A stretch of 64,000 nucleotides of DNA from Deltaproteobacteria bacterium HGW-Deltaproteobacteria-12 (GTDB lineage Bacteria > Desulfobacterota > Syntrophia > Syntrophales > Smithellaceae), in assembly GCA_002840565.1 (NCBI GenBank), contig PHBK01000007.1, positions 57,348 to 121,347 of the forward strand, written 5' to 3'. A program made the translations under genes and the position numbers. This document shows positions 28,532 to 36,128 of the stretch, piece by piece. The notes under the pieces were generated by a model that ran no database searches, was not told the DNA's origin, and saw only the letters and a list, made by a program, of their open reading frames with translations. Positions within the stretch are counted from its first letter, which is position 1. Every line of letters begins with the position of its first letter.

Positions 28532-28879
28532 TCAGGATTGTATAACTTCCGCCAAAACCTTACTGTCCGCACCAAAGTAAACGTTCTTGCCGATCTTCGC
28601 TATAGGACGGCGGATGAGGCGCGGCTCTTGGAGCATCAGATTAATCAGATCACTATCTTTGAGCTTGGCCTGATCCAACCCCAGCGCCTTGAAGCTGGGG
28701 GATTTGAAACTGAACATTTCTGAAGCCTGCCTACCCTGCAGCAGCGCCGTGATTTCCGCGCGCGTGAAGGGCGTCTTGAAAAAATCCCGGTCGTTGATTT
28801 CCACCTTTTTTTGCAAAAGAAACTCTTTCGCTTTCCGGCAGGTGTTTCACTTATTCCAGCATAAAAAATCAATAGCCAT
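28532..28879 (-). CDS. ArsC/Spx-family thioredoxin-fold protein, probable selenoprotein (UxxC)
   Basis: Reading from ATG 28877-28879 gives MAIDFLCWNK, an in-frame TGA (28847-28849), then NTCRKAKEFLLQKK and the rest of an ArsC/Spx-like domain (FFKTPFTRAEI, EPRLIRRPI), 115 aa in all. Relatives carry CSTC or CxxC here, so the TGA falls exactly at the catalytic cysteine. A strong Shine-Dalgarno (GGAAGGAG) lies 8 bases before the ATG, and the frame is intact apart from the TGA. A hairpin fitting bacterial SECIS rules follows. Expected role: thiol/selenol oxidoreductase, arsenate-reductase-like. Automatic annotation would truncate it to about 94 aa. The alternative, a nonsense-mutated pseudogene, is less likely. 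Confidence 0.85.
28813..28831 (-). promoter_or_regulatory. Putative bacterial SECIS hairpin
   Basis: On the minus strand GCGAAAG and CTTTTGC form a 7-bp stem (one G-U pair) with loop AGTTT. The loop begins 22 bases after the TGA and has G as its second base. Known bSECIS elements have the loop 16-37 nt from UGA and a G among the first two loop bases. Confidence 0.7.
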
Positions 28880-28905
28880 TATAGCTGCTCCTTCCCTGAT
28901 TGGTC

Positions 28906-28928
28906 ATTCCCCGGGTCAACCGGGGAAT
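28906..28928. repeat. Perfect 9-bp hairpin between the selenoprotein gene and DUF7309-like gene
   Basis: ATTCCCCGG (28906-28914), loop GTCAA, CCGGGGAAT (28920-28928). No T-run follows closely on the minus strand. Possibly a terminator or small intergenic repeat for the upstream DUF7309-like transcript. Confidence 0.5.
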
Positions 28929-28985
28929 CCAGGAAACAATTAAGTCTTTAACCCCGTTTATTCTATTGCTTGTCACCATTCCAAT

Positions 28986-30017
28986 TTAATCGCGCATATC
29001 TTCATACATTGATTTTTGAAATAATTCCGCCCCGGGCAATTGTTTTTTTGCAACGAGATTAAATTGCAATAACTCGCCCAAAGGCTTTAACAGATCAATA
29101 ATTATTTGGTTCTTTGCTCTGACCTCCGTCGGGATAACGCCGCAATTTTCAATAAAATCCAGAAATGTGTTACGTATGCCAATCATATTATTATCCGGGG
29201 TAAAAAGATTTGTCGTCAATACCATCTGCGTCGCCTCATCCATTATAAAAAACAAACGAGGAAAATATGGACGATCTTTTTTTTCTCTTACCGGATTGGG
29301 ATAAAAGAACATCTCGGCCTCCCAAATTCCCTGTCGCTTAAAATTATTTTTCCTGATGCGGTGGATGCGGATATCCTCCGTTTCCATTCCGGGCACAACT
29401 TTAATTTCCTCCAAAGGAGGTTTCCGATATTCATCTTTCCAGACTATTTTATCACCTTCAGTATTTGCCATTCTTGTAAGATAGCCACTCCCGCCGGGAG
29501 AAATAAGAATATCCGGATTGCTTCTGCAGCGCAGAGATACTTCGATTGTTTGCTCCAGTGCGACGGTAAGATACTCTATTTCCCTCTGTTCAAGATACCA
29601 TGGATAATAACATGGAGAATAATTCCGGAATTGCGGCCAGGCGTTAGCGCCTCTAAAACGCAAGCCAAGCTTCTTGATAATTTTAAGATCTTCATCACTA
29701 AGTTCCTGCCGGCTGAGGAAAGCCGCCTGCAGGCAGTGTTGCTCATACATAATGTTATGGTAAGAATATTCATCAACATTTTCCCTGAGCATTTTCATAT
29801 ATACGGAAAAACCATCGGCGCCCAAAAATACGTTCAGAGCGTATATTTCGCCTGCGTTTCCCAGAACACATGCATAACCGATTTCTTTTGTTACAGGATT
29901 TTGAATGCCAAAGATATTGTCGTCGTACATCCAATCCCAGCAGGCCGTCTGTTCAAATCTGATTGCCGCATCGTATAGCGACATCCAGGCCTCCAGAGGA
30001 ATATTTTGTAAAGTCAT
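28986..30017 (-). CDS. DUF7309/DUF6930-like protein of unknown function
   Basis: 343 aa. The N-terminal half resembles a family opening with WMSLYDAAIRFEQTACWDWM, then DNIFGIQNPVTKEIGYACV, and the C-terminal part (PTEVRAKNQIIIDLL) resembles its usual partner domain. No catalytic motif or membrane segment is apparent. Preceded by a GGGGAG Shine-Dalgarno. Function unknown. Confidence 0.75.
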   Translation of the reverse strand: MTLQNIPLEAWMSLYDAAIRFEQTACWDWMYDDNIFGIQNPVTKEIGYACVLGNAGEIYALNVFLGADGFSVYMKMLRENVDEYSYHNIMYEQHCLQAAFLSRQELSDEDLKIIKKLGLRFRGANAWPQFRNYSPCYYPWYLEQREIEYLTVALEQTIEVSLRCRSNPDILISPGGSGYLTRMANTEGDKIVWKDEYRKPPLEEIKVVPGMETEDIRIHRIRKNNFKRQGIWEAEMFFYPNPVREKKDRPYFPRLFFIMDEATQMVLTTNLFTPDNNMIGIRNTFLDFIENCGVIPTEVRAKNQIIIDLLKPLGELLQFNLVAKKQLPGAELFQKSMYEDMRD

Positions 30018-30125
30018 TATAGTCTCCCCTCTTTATAATTTGTTGTAATATTCATTTTGTACAGGTTATCAAATCGTGTATTTGATGTTCTTCTTATTGT
30101 TTGCGGCACTTTTGGCAAACGCGCT

Positions 30126-30305
30126 CTACACGCTGCGGGCTTTGCTGATGCGGTTTGCGACCACGCGGCAGACGGCTCGATAAACCTCCTTGCGCTCCTC
30201 TTGTGTCAGATCCAACAAGTCAAAAACTATGTTGTCCAACTCCGCACGATCCGGCAGCGGTTTTAAAAAATGTAACTGAACATTCCTGAGTTTAACGGGG
30301 CTAAT
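30126..30305 (-). pseudogene. C-terminal remnant of a type IIG/Eco57I-like DNA methylase
   Basis: One minus frame encodes 59 residues, LRNVQLHFLKPLPDRAELDN followed by IVFDLLDLTQEERKEVYRAV and ending NRISKARSV, then a stop. This is the typical tail of long N6-methylase/restriction fusion proteins. A stop closes the frame just upstream at 30306-30308. It overlaps the fic stop by 5 bases, so the rest of the methylase gene was replaced by the fic locus or lost. Confidence 0.65.
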
Positions 30306-31455
30306 CTTTCACCGGCAGGAACCCCTTCTCGCCCAAACATTTAATTATTCCACGCAGCAGGTAGTTATTATCAAAACGTATCACATATTTCCGGGAACCT
30401 TCTTTTTCCGGTTGCAGCATTTTCCTTTTTTTCAAACGGGCAATCTGCCGGGAAACTTCCGCCGCCGCTTTTTTCGGGAAAAATTCTCCGATGTCCGACG
30501 CCTGCATTACACCTAACTCAGCCGTTTTTCTTAAAATTTTTGCTTCGGTATCGGTGATGATTTGCCTTTCCCGCGCATGGCCGATTGCGGGAATAATGAT
30601 TTCTTTTTTCAAAAAACTATATTCCGTCAATCGGTCAATTTTTTCTATTTCCTGTTTCAAACCGGACAAAACATATTCACACCATAATTCTATGTCCTTA
30701 TTCTCGCCGGAATCAGCTTCAGCCAGGTAGTCGTAATATTTTTTCCGGTCAGAACAAAACACCGCTGTCGGATTCAATATACGGCCGGTATTGACATGGA
30801 ATCCTTGTTTAACCAGCAGCGCATATGTAAACAGACGAACAGTTCGCCCATTGCCGTTGACAAAAGGATGAATCCAGACGAAACGGTGATGTGCAACGGC
30901 AGTTTTGATTAAATCATACTTTGGCAAATCCTTACGGTTAATAAATTCAATCAGTTCATCCATATAATCGTTGACCTGTAAATACTCCGGCGGTTTGTGA
31001 TTTGAACCGGCAATATCGACATTTTTTTTACGATAAATTCCCGGAGTATTGTCGCCTTCACCCTTCGGCGGCGGTGTCAAATCTTTTACCGTCAGGCGGT
31101 GCAACTCGCAGATAAATGCCTGATTCAAGGGAAAGGTCTGCACATTATGATCAATGAAATTCATCACCTCTTCCATATTGATGATCTCGCGGATTTTTTC
31201 ATCGGTGGAAGATGCACCATCCAGACGGTTTTCGATGACCTCGGCCAGAGTGGTACGGTTCCCCTCAATCCGTGCAGAACAAAGACTTTCCAGCGTATGA
31301 AAGAGTTCTTTTAATTGGAAGAATACCGGTGCAGGGGTTGTTCCTTTAAACTCTTTTTTGCGCAGATGATCCAACTCAATTACTAAATCAATAAGCATAG
31401 AATCGAAAGAAGGCTCTATAAGTTTAAGGTCAAAATGCTTAAATATAGCTGCCAT
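30301..31455 (-). CDS. Fic-domain protein (AMPylase-type) with class II inhibitory helix and C-terminal wHTH
   Basis: 384 aa. The core motif HPFVNGNGR (196-204) is complete, so transfer of AMP (or similar) to a target hydroxyl is predicted. The N-terminal SARIEGN (60-66) matches the (S/T)xxxE(G/N) autoinhibitory helix, which makes it self-restrained. The C-terminal 110 residues look like a winged-helix DNA-binding domain, suggesting autoregulation. No separate antitoxin gene is adjacent. Preceded by a good promoter at 31526-31554. Confidence 0.93.
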   Translation of the reverse strand: MAAIFKHFDLKLIEPSFDSMLIDLVIELDHLRKKEFKGTTPAPVFFQLKELFHTLESLCSARIEGNRTTLAEVIENRLDGASSTDEKIREIINMEEVMNFIDHNVQTFPLNQAFICELHRLTVKDLTPPPKGEGDNTPGIYRKKNVDIAGSNHKPPEYLQVNDYMDELIEFINRKDLPKYDLIKTAVAHHRFVWIHPFVNGNGRTVRLFTYALLVKQGFHVNTGRILNPTAVFCSDRKKYYDYLAEADSGENKDIELWCEYVLSGLKQEIEKIDRLTEYSFLKKEIIIPAIGHARERQIITDTEAKILRKTAELGVMQASDIGEFFPKKAAAEVSRQIARLKKRKMLQPEKEGSRKYVIRFDNNYLLRGIIKCLGEKGFLPVKD

Positions 31456-31525
31456 TATTTAACATCCCGCCAAGTAATATTTAACATAACTCAAAACAAA
31501 CATTTAACACATCATCTTGTAAGGT

Positions 31526-31554
31526 ACTATAAACTATAATATTATTATTGACAA
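31526..31554 (-). promoter_or_regulatory. Promoter of the fic gene
   Basis: On the minus strand TTGTCA (31549-31554), 17-base spacer, TATAGT (31526-31531), about 70 bases before the start codon. Confidence 0.55.
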
Positions 31555-31585
31555 GCAGTAATTTACAATTAACATTATGTAAATT

Positions 31586-31607
31586 TTTAGTTTACAAATA
31601 AACTAAA
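31586..31607. promoter_or_regulatory. Perfect palindrome upstream of the fic promoter
   Basis: TTTAGTTTA caaa TAAACTAAA is a 9-bp perfect inverted repeat in an AT-rich stretch. A candidate operator for the wHTH domain of the Fic protein; the rest of 31456-31729 shows no gene. Confidence 0.5.
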
Positions 31608-31729
31608 ACACACGCACATTTTTTACCAGCACTTCGCCGGATTGATCGGGGATTGTGACCTACAGGTTAGATCAATTCTTACATTTAAAATGCATCATAA
31701 TATATTTTCGAAAACGGATAATTCTGCCA

Positions 31730-31828
31730 CTAGCTTACCATATTTTTTCTGACCGGATTATTGGCAATATCTTCGGCAATGTTATTCAGCGACTCCTCTT
31801 TCCGGACAATATGTTCATAATAATCGGC
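31730..31828 (-). pseudogene. C-terminal remnant of a RAYT (REP-associated tyrosine) transposase
   Basis: A minus frame reads [16 protein letters not shown] then IAEDIANNPVRKNMVS and stop. The pattern [15 protein letters not shown] plus NNPVRKNMV is typical of the end of Y1/RAYT transposases. It is joined in another frame to the 5' fragment of a MurU-like gene at about 31820, so the junction is a rearrangement scar. Confidence 0.65.
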
Positions 31829-31938
31829 CTGCCGCCGATGGGGAGCAGGGGCTTGGGCTTGTTTTCCGTCAGTGGCCTGAGTCTCGTGCCCAACCCAGCT
31901 CCCAGAAGGAATGCCGTATTAATTTGTAGGATAGACAT
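31786..31938 (-). pseudogene. 5' fragment of a MurU-like nucleotidyltransferase gene
   Basis: Encodes [40 protein letters not shown], then unrelated residues and a stop after 50 codons. Residues 7-39 match the intact protein at 27267-27983 closely but the DNA has diverged (several substitutions per 30 bases), so it is not a fresh copy. Truncated where RAYT-derived sequence begins. Confidence 0.75.
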
Positions 31939-31956
31939 ATTTTACTTGTGTTTTAT

Positions 31957-32415
31957 TCATTCTTTAGCAATGTTTATTATCATTTTTTCCCGATATTCCT
32001 TATCCCCGGCTTTTATATTTAGATACATGCCATGCTTACCTATGTCCATAATATTTCTGCACCAACCGCGATGCCAGTATCGCAGCGCAATAGGATAAAT
32101 ATATCTCGACGCTGTATCGCCCGGAAAAATAATCATTTTAGGAATGACATTGTCCTTTTCTTCATAAAGCTTTTCTGTTCCTAATGAAAAACCGCCATTG
32201 GTGGAATTTAATTCTATATAAAGGGTCTTGTCCCAAAGTATTTCAATATTATCATTGGATTTGTTTTTAATAGTAAGCTGAAAAGAATAGAAGTCTTTTG
32301 TTTCTATTTGTGCATCAAAAATTGGATTCGATTGCAATACATACTTGTCACTCCGCCATGAACTACAACTCATTAGTAAAACAACACATGCAATTACAGG
32401 AAAATATTTTTTCAT
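31957..32415 (-). CDS. Hypothetical lipoprotein
   Basis: 152 aa with signal peptide and lipobox (VVLLMSCSS, Cys near 17). The rest is strand-rich (FQLTIKNKSNDNIEILWD, a pattern like beta-sandwich/FixG-like domains). Family not recognised. It lies 15 bases downstream of the hypothetical gene at 32431, probably co-transcribed. Strongly AT-rich with AAA/AAT codons, suggesting transfer. Confidence 0.75.
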   Translation of the reverse strand: MKKYFPVIACVVLLMSCSSWRSDKYVLQSNPIFDAQIETKDFYSFQLTIKNKSNDNIEILWDKTLYIELNSTNGGFSLGTEKLYEEKDNVIPKMIIFPGDTASRYIYPIALRYWHRGWCRNIMDIGKHGMYLNIKAGDKEYREKMIINIAKE

Positions 32416-32430
32416 CTTAATCCCTTTTTC

Positions 32431-32937
32431 CTATTTTGATGAATATAATTGATGATATTTGTAAGTGGACTCTGCCAATTCGTACGCATATTTTACATCT
32501 TTCTGATCATGAACTTTCATCATTGGATATTCACCCCAGGTGCTGCCATCATTGATTGTTTTTTTCTCTTTATCAAAAGTGTTAAAGTTTTCTTTTTTAA
32601 AATAAACCCATAAAGACTTATTTCGTGGCGCCAACCATATGAAGCCCTGTCCACCTTTCACATTTTTTTCGAATTGATACGATCTCATGGTCTTATGATC
32701 TTTATGTATCAATCCAGGCATTTTTTGAATTTTCGCGTCAAGAGCATCAAATAGATTGTTTGTTTCAAAGCGTATGATGTCTTTACTTATTAATGATGAA
32801 TTAGGGATGTCTGACAGTTTTTTTACTTTCGCAATATGATTCTCGAATATATCAATAAATTCAACGGGACTGTATTCTTCTTCAAGGTCTATTCTGTAGG
32901 TCGATTGATTGTCTATTTTGATAGATATTTTTAGCAT
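32431..32937 (-). CDS. Hypothetical protein with DUF5655-like C-terminus
   Basis: 168 aa, cytoplasmic. The C-terminal half (FIWLAPRNKSLWVYFKKENF then MMKVHDQKDVKYAYELAEST) resembles the small DUF5655-type domain found in predicted transport/restriction-associated proteins. The N-terminal half is unrecognised. AT-rich like its neighbour. Good Shine-Dalgarno (AGGAGG) on the minus strand. Confidence 0.7.
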   Translation of the reverse strand: MLKISIKIDNQSTYRIDLEEEYSPVEFIDIFENHIAKVKKLSDIPNSSLISKDIIRFETNNLFDALDAKIQKMPGLIHKDHKTMRSYQFEKNVKGGQGFIWLAPRNKSLWVYFKKENFNTFDKEKKTINDGSTWGEYPMMKVHDQKDVKYAYELAESTYKYHQLYSSK

Positions 32938-33072
32938 AAAAAACCTCCTTGTCTATTTTGCTATCAATATCTATCAATCGATGTCAATCGTCAACAATAT
33001 TTTTTGCCTTTATTCTCGACCTGGATATTCCCAAATATTCACTTACTAATACTTTATACCGAATTCCCCAGC

Positions 33073-33191
33073 GGCTTTGTAAAAAGTGCCAGATGCAAGG
33101 CGTGCAAGCCCTGAGAAATGAGGCGTATTTTTTATACGCCGCAAAGACGAAGAGCGCAGCGCAACGTCGCAGATGGATTTTCTACGAAGCC
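33073..33191. repeat. 119-bp inverted-repeat element (REP/MITE-like)
   Basis: Ends are imperfect inverted repeats (ggctttgtaaaaagtgcc at left; ggcttcgtagaaaatcc as the reverse complement of the right end). The centre has a perfect hairpin GGCGTAT-ttttt-ATACGCC-type stem around 33123-33141. It ends 3 bases before the stop of the AmpG-like gene. Elements of this layout are scattered in deltaproteobacterial genomes. The RAYT remnant 1.2 kb away may belong to the same family. Confidence 0.7.
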
Positions 33192-33193
33192 GG

Positions 33194-34492
33194 CTACTTC
33201 TTCCCGTACTCCGGATCAATCTTCACCAGTGCCGCGACAATGAATCCGGGAATGGTGGTGAACAGAATCCAGTAGTAGAAATTAATATACCCCAGCTGCT
33301 CCTGTATCCAGCCGCTCGCCATGGCGGGCAGCATCATGCCCAGCGCCATGATGCCGGTGCCGATGGCATAAAAAACTGTTTTGTATTCTCCCTGGGAGAC
33401 CATGATCATGTACATTGTGTAGGCGGTAAAGCCAAACCCGTAGCCGAATTGCTCAATCGCCACGGCGGAGCCGATGAGCCATAAACTTGTCGGCAGCGCA
33501 TGGGAAAGATAAACAAAAATCAAATCCGGCACGTGCATGATAATAACCATCGGCCACAGCCAGAATTTCAGGCCGTTGCGATAGATGACGTAGCCGCCCA
33601 GCAGTCCGCCCAGCATCAGGGCCACCACTCCGACCGTACCGTAGATCCAGCCGACTTCGGCGGTTGTCAGCCCCAGTCCCCCTTTAGCGGACGAATCCAG
33701 CAGGAAGGGCGCGACCATTTTCACGAGCTGCGCTTCGGCAAAGCGGTAAAACAGGAAGAAGCAGATTACAACGACGATATCTTTGCGCCGGAAAAACAAA
33801 GTAATGATCCGGAAATACTCCGCCAGAAAACTTTTACCCTTGTTCAGGGGCGCGCTGCGGTCTGCTTCGGGATAGGGCAGGACAAAGAAATGGTAAAGGC
33901 ACAGCGCCAGAAAAAATCCGGCGGCAAAAAGAAAGGTGATGGACCAGGCGGACGCAACCGGATAGCCGTATTTTTGCAGCGTCCCGGCGAGGATAACCAG
34001 ACCACCCTTGGAGGCAATGGTGGCCACGCGGTAAAAAACAGTGCGCACGCCGACAAAGGCGGCCTGCTGCGGCGTGCTGAGACCCAGCATATAGAAACCG
34101 TCGGCGGCAATATCATGCGTCGCGGAAGAAAAAGCCATGATCCAGAACATCGCCAGACTGTAACGCACGAAGTCATTTGCCGGCAGAGTCAGGGCTACAC
34201 AGGCAAATGAACCACCGATGGCGAGTTGCATCAGCAGAATCCAGAAACGCTTGGTGCGGAACAGATCGACAAAGGGGCTCCACAGCGGCTTAATCACCCA
34301 GGGCAGGTAAAGCCAGCTGGTGTAAAGGGCGATTTGCGTGTTGGAAAGCCCCAGGTTTTTATAAAGCACCACGCTGACGGTCATGGCGATCATATAGGGA
34401 ACGCCTTCGGCTATATAAATGGTGGGAACCCAAAGCCAGGGGCTCCGACGCGAGTTGGCGTTATCTGCTGCTTGGGAATGCAATTCGGGCAT
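33194..34492 (-). CDS. AmpG-like MFS permease (muropeptide import type)
   Basis: 432 aa, about 12 membrane segments. The N-terminus YIAEGVPYMIAMTVSVVLYK and WVIKPLWSPFVDLF match the AmpG/PAT-family pattern for import of anhydromuropeptides or acetyl-CoA-type ligands. Together with the AmgK-like/MurU-like pair and the SpoIID-like gene upstream, a role in cell-wall recycling is plausible. Other MFS substrates cannot be excluded. Confidence 0.85.
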   Translation of the reverse strand: MPELHSQAADNANSRRSPWLWVPTIYIAEGVPYMIAMTVSVVLYKNLGLSNTQIALYTSWLYLPWVIKPLWSPFVDLFRTKRFWILLMQLAIGGSFACVALTLPANDFVRYSLAMFWIMAFSSATHDIAADGFYMLGLSTPQQAAFVGVRTVFYRVATIASKGGLVILAGTLQKYGYPVASAWSITFLFAAGFFLALCLYHFFVLPYPEADRSAPLNKGKSFLAEYFRIITLFFRRKDIVVVICFFLFYRFAEAQLVKMVAPFLLDSSAKGGLGLTTAEVGWIYGTVGVVALMLGGLLGGYVIYRNGLKFWLWPMVIIMHVPDLIFVYLSHALPTSLWLIGSAVAIEQFGYGFGFTAYTMYMIMVSQGEYKTVFYAIGTGIMALGMMLPAMASGWIQEQLGYINFYYWILFTTIPGFIVAALVKIDPEYGKK

Positions 34493-34531
34493 GATGCCTC
34501 AATATTTCTTTCTTGATAAGCCGGATCTTAT

Positions 34532-35854
34532 TTATTCATACAATTTCTGCAGCGCTGCGCCGGAAAAATAATGGGCCAGAATATCTTCAGCAAGAAATCC
34601 TTTTTTAGCCATCACGGCGGCTCCGATCTGGCACAAACCAACTCCATGCCCCCAACCGCCGCCATCCAGAGTAAAACTTTCCATAGCGCCATTTTGCGAC
34701 TGTTTTGTCGAAATGACGAACGCGCTGCTCAAAAGGTGGGTTGGCGAAAGCCAGCTGCGAATCTCCAATTCTTTGCCCACGGTGACGGTCCGTTTGGCGC
34801 CCTCAATTTTCAATTTACTGACTCTCCCGGAAGGACCGCGCTGGATAACCGTCAGATTTTGCAGTGTGCCGAAATCAATGCCTGATTTTTTATGAAGAAT
34901 GTCTTCCAGCTCCTCTCGGCTGTAACTGACCTGCCAGCGGAAAAAATTCATTGTTTCCTGATCAAAGGAAGGTAATATTTCACCGAGCAATGCCCTGTCC
35001 GCAGTATTGCAGTAGGCAGCCGGTTTGCCACGTAACCATTGAGCGGCATCATCCTCAGAGGAAATGGCGGCATAATTGGCAGAGTGATCCGATACACTCC
35101 GGAGATATGAGAATGATTTGTCTTCCCAGGCCGCGGCAAAGATTTCCGTACGCCCGCCGCAGGCTTTATAATAGCGGGCATCACAAATTTCATTATTATG
35201 CACCAGGTATAATCCCCTGGTATCCCGTATGGCCTTGTTGACCTCGGGAGAAGTGATCAAGGATAGGCCCTGATAGCGCTGGCAATGGTCGTCGGCGCAG
35301 ACGTCGAAAAAAGAATGATCATTCGTATCGTACCAGCGGATTATTTCCTTGCCGTCTGTTTGATTAATTTGGGGTGCGGCGGTTTTTCTTTTTTTCCGGT
35401 CCAGCATGGCGACAAGCCAGCTGCGGGCGGTAATGGCCTGCGCCTTTAAAAACTCCGGCGGGGCCTGGGCCGACATTTCCGAGGAAATGACGCAGGCGAG
35501 ATAATCTTCCAGGGAAATTTCATTAATTAAATGAAAAGACGAATCGGGATTGGCCCGCAAAAGTATGTTGCCCCCAAAGGTCTGCTGCACGATCCGCTGC
35601 CAGTGAAAACCAATGCCTATTTTTACATCTACAGAGAATGTTGAATGCCTGTCTGCCGCCAGGCGGATTGTTTTTCCCGAGGCCAGTGCCTTTCCCGCCG
35701 CATCGCTTAAGGCAACCTCCCCCGGCAGACTCCGAATGTTTATTACCTCCGGGATCGGACGGCCGGAAAGATAAAAAATGCCTTTTAAAGTTATTGTGGA
35801 CTGGCGATAATTTTGCAGCAGAGCTACTTTAATTTCCGGTTCATGATCAATCAT
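34532..35854 (-). CDS. SpoIID/LytB-domain protein
   Basis: 440 aa. The SpoIID core is seen as EISLEDYLACVISSEMSAQA, then LKAQAITARSWL, and the terminal GWGHGVGLCQIGAAVMA. SpoIID proteins are lytic transglycosylases cutting denuded glycan strands. No signal peptide is visible at this start. It lies 39 bases upstream of the AmpG-like gene, so products of cleavage could be the transporter's cargo. Confidence 0.88.
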   Translation of the reverse strand: MIDHEPEIKVALLQNYRQSTITLKGIFYLSGRPIPEVINIRSLPGEVALSDAAGKALASGKTIRLAADRHSTFSVDVKIGIGFHWQRIVQQTFGGNILLRANPDSSFHLINEISLEDYLACVISSEMSAQAPPEFLKAQAITARSWLVAMLDRKKRKTAAPQINQTDGKEIIRWYDTNDHSFFDVCADDHCQRYQGLSLITSPEVNKAIRDTRGLYLVHNNEICDARYYKACGGRTEIFAAAWEDKSFSYLRSVSDHSANYAAISSEDDAAQWLRGKPAAYCNTADRALLGEILPSFDQETMNFFRWQVSYSREELEDILHKKSGIDFGTLQNLTVIQRGPSGRVSKLKIEGAKRTVTVGKELEIRSWLSPTHLLSSAFVISTKQSQNGAMESFTLDGGGWGHGVGLCQIGAAVMAKKGFLAEDILAHYFSGAALQKLYE

Positions 35855-36128
35855 GGAATATCCGCATCAGGCATAAATTTGACGGTCATTATTTGTATGG
35901 ATAAAACAGGCAGAAGTCAAGAAAGTTATCCGGAAGCCGCGCCCATCTGCGCGTTGCCTCGTCTGCCGGTCTTTTTCCGATTTGGACGAAAGTATCCTGA
36001 AACAGCCGGTTGTCAAATTCTTGCGCGCCATTAATTTATCACCGAAAACAAAGCCTTAATTGAACAGAATGCTTGAATATTATTAATTTATCATGTATTA
36101 GATCGCAAAAATGCAAAGCGGATGTTTT

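Noticed and set aside
28645..28872. Frameshift as the explanation for the split ArsC-like gene
   Set aside because: The alternative frame (MIFYAGISETPAGK) does not give ArsC-like residues, while the single frame with TGA read through gives the full family pattern.
29106..29978. 290-codon plus-strand open frame opposite the DUF7309-like gene
   Set aside because: Antisense shadow; composition is odd, no ribosome site or family likeness, whereas the minus frame has both.
30057..30266. 69-codon plus frame downstream of DUF7309-like gene
   Set aside because: Opposite strand to the methylase-tail remnant; no support of its own.
33500..34210. 236-codon plus-strand frame over the AmpG-like gene
   Set aside because: Antisense shadow; the minus frame shows clear membrane segments and family motifs.
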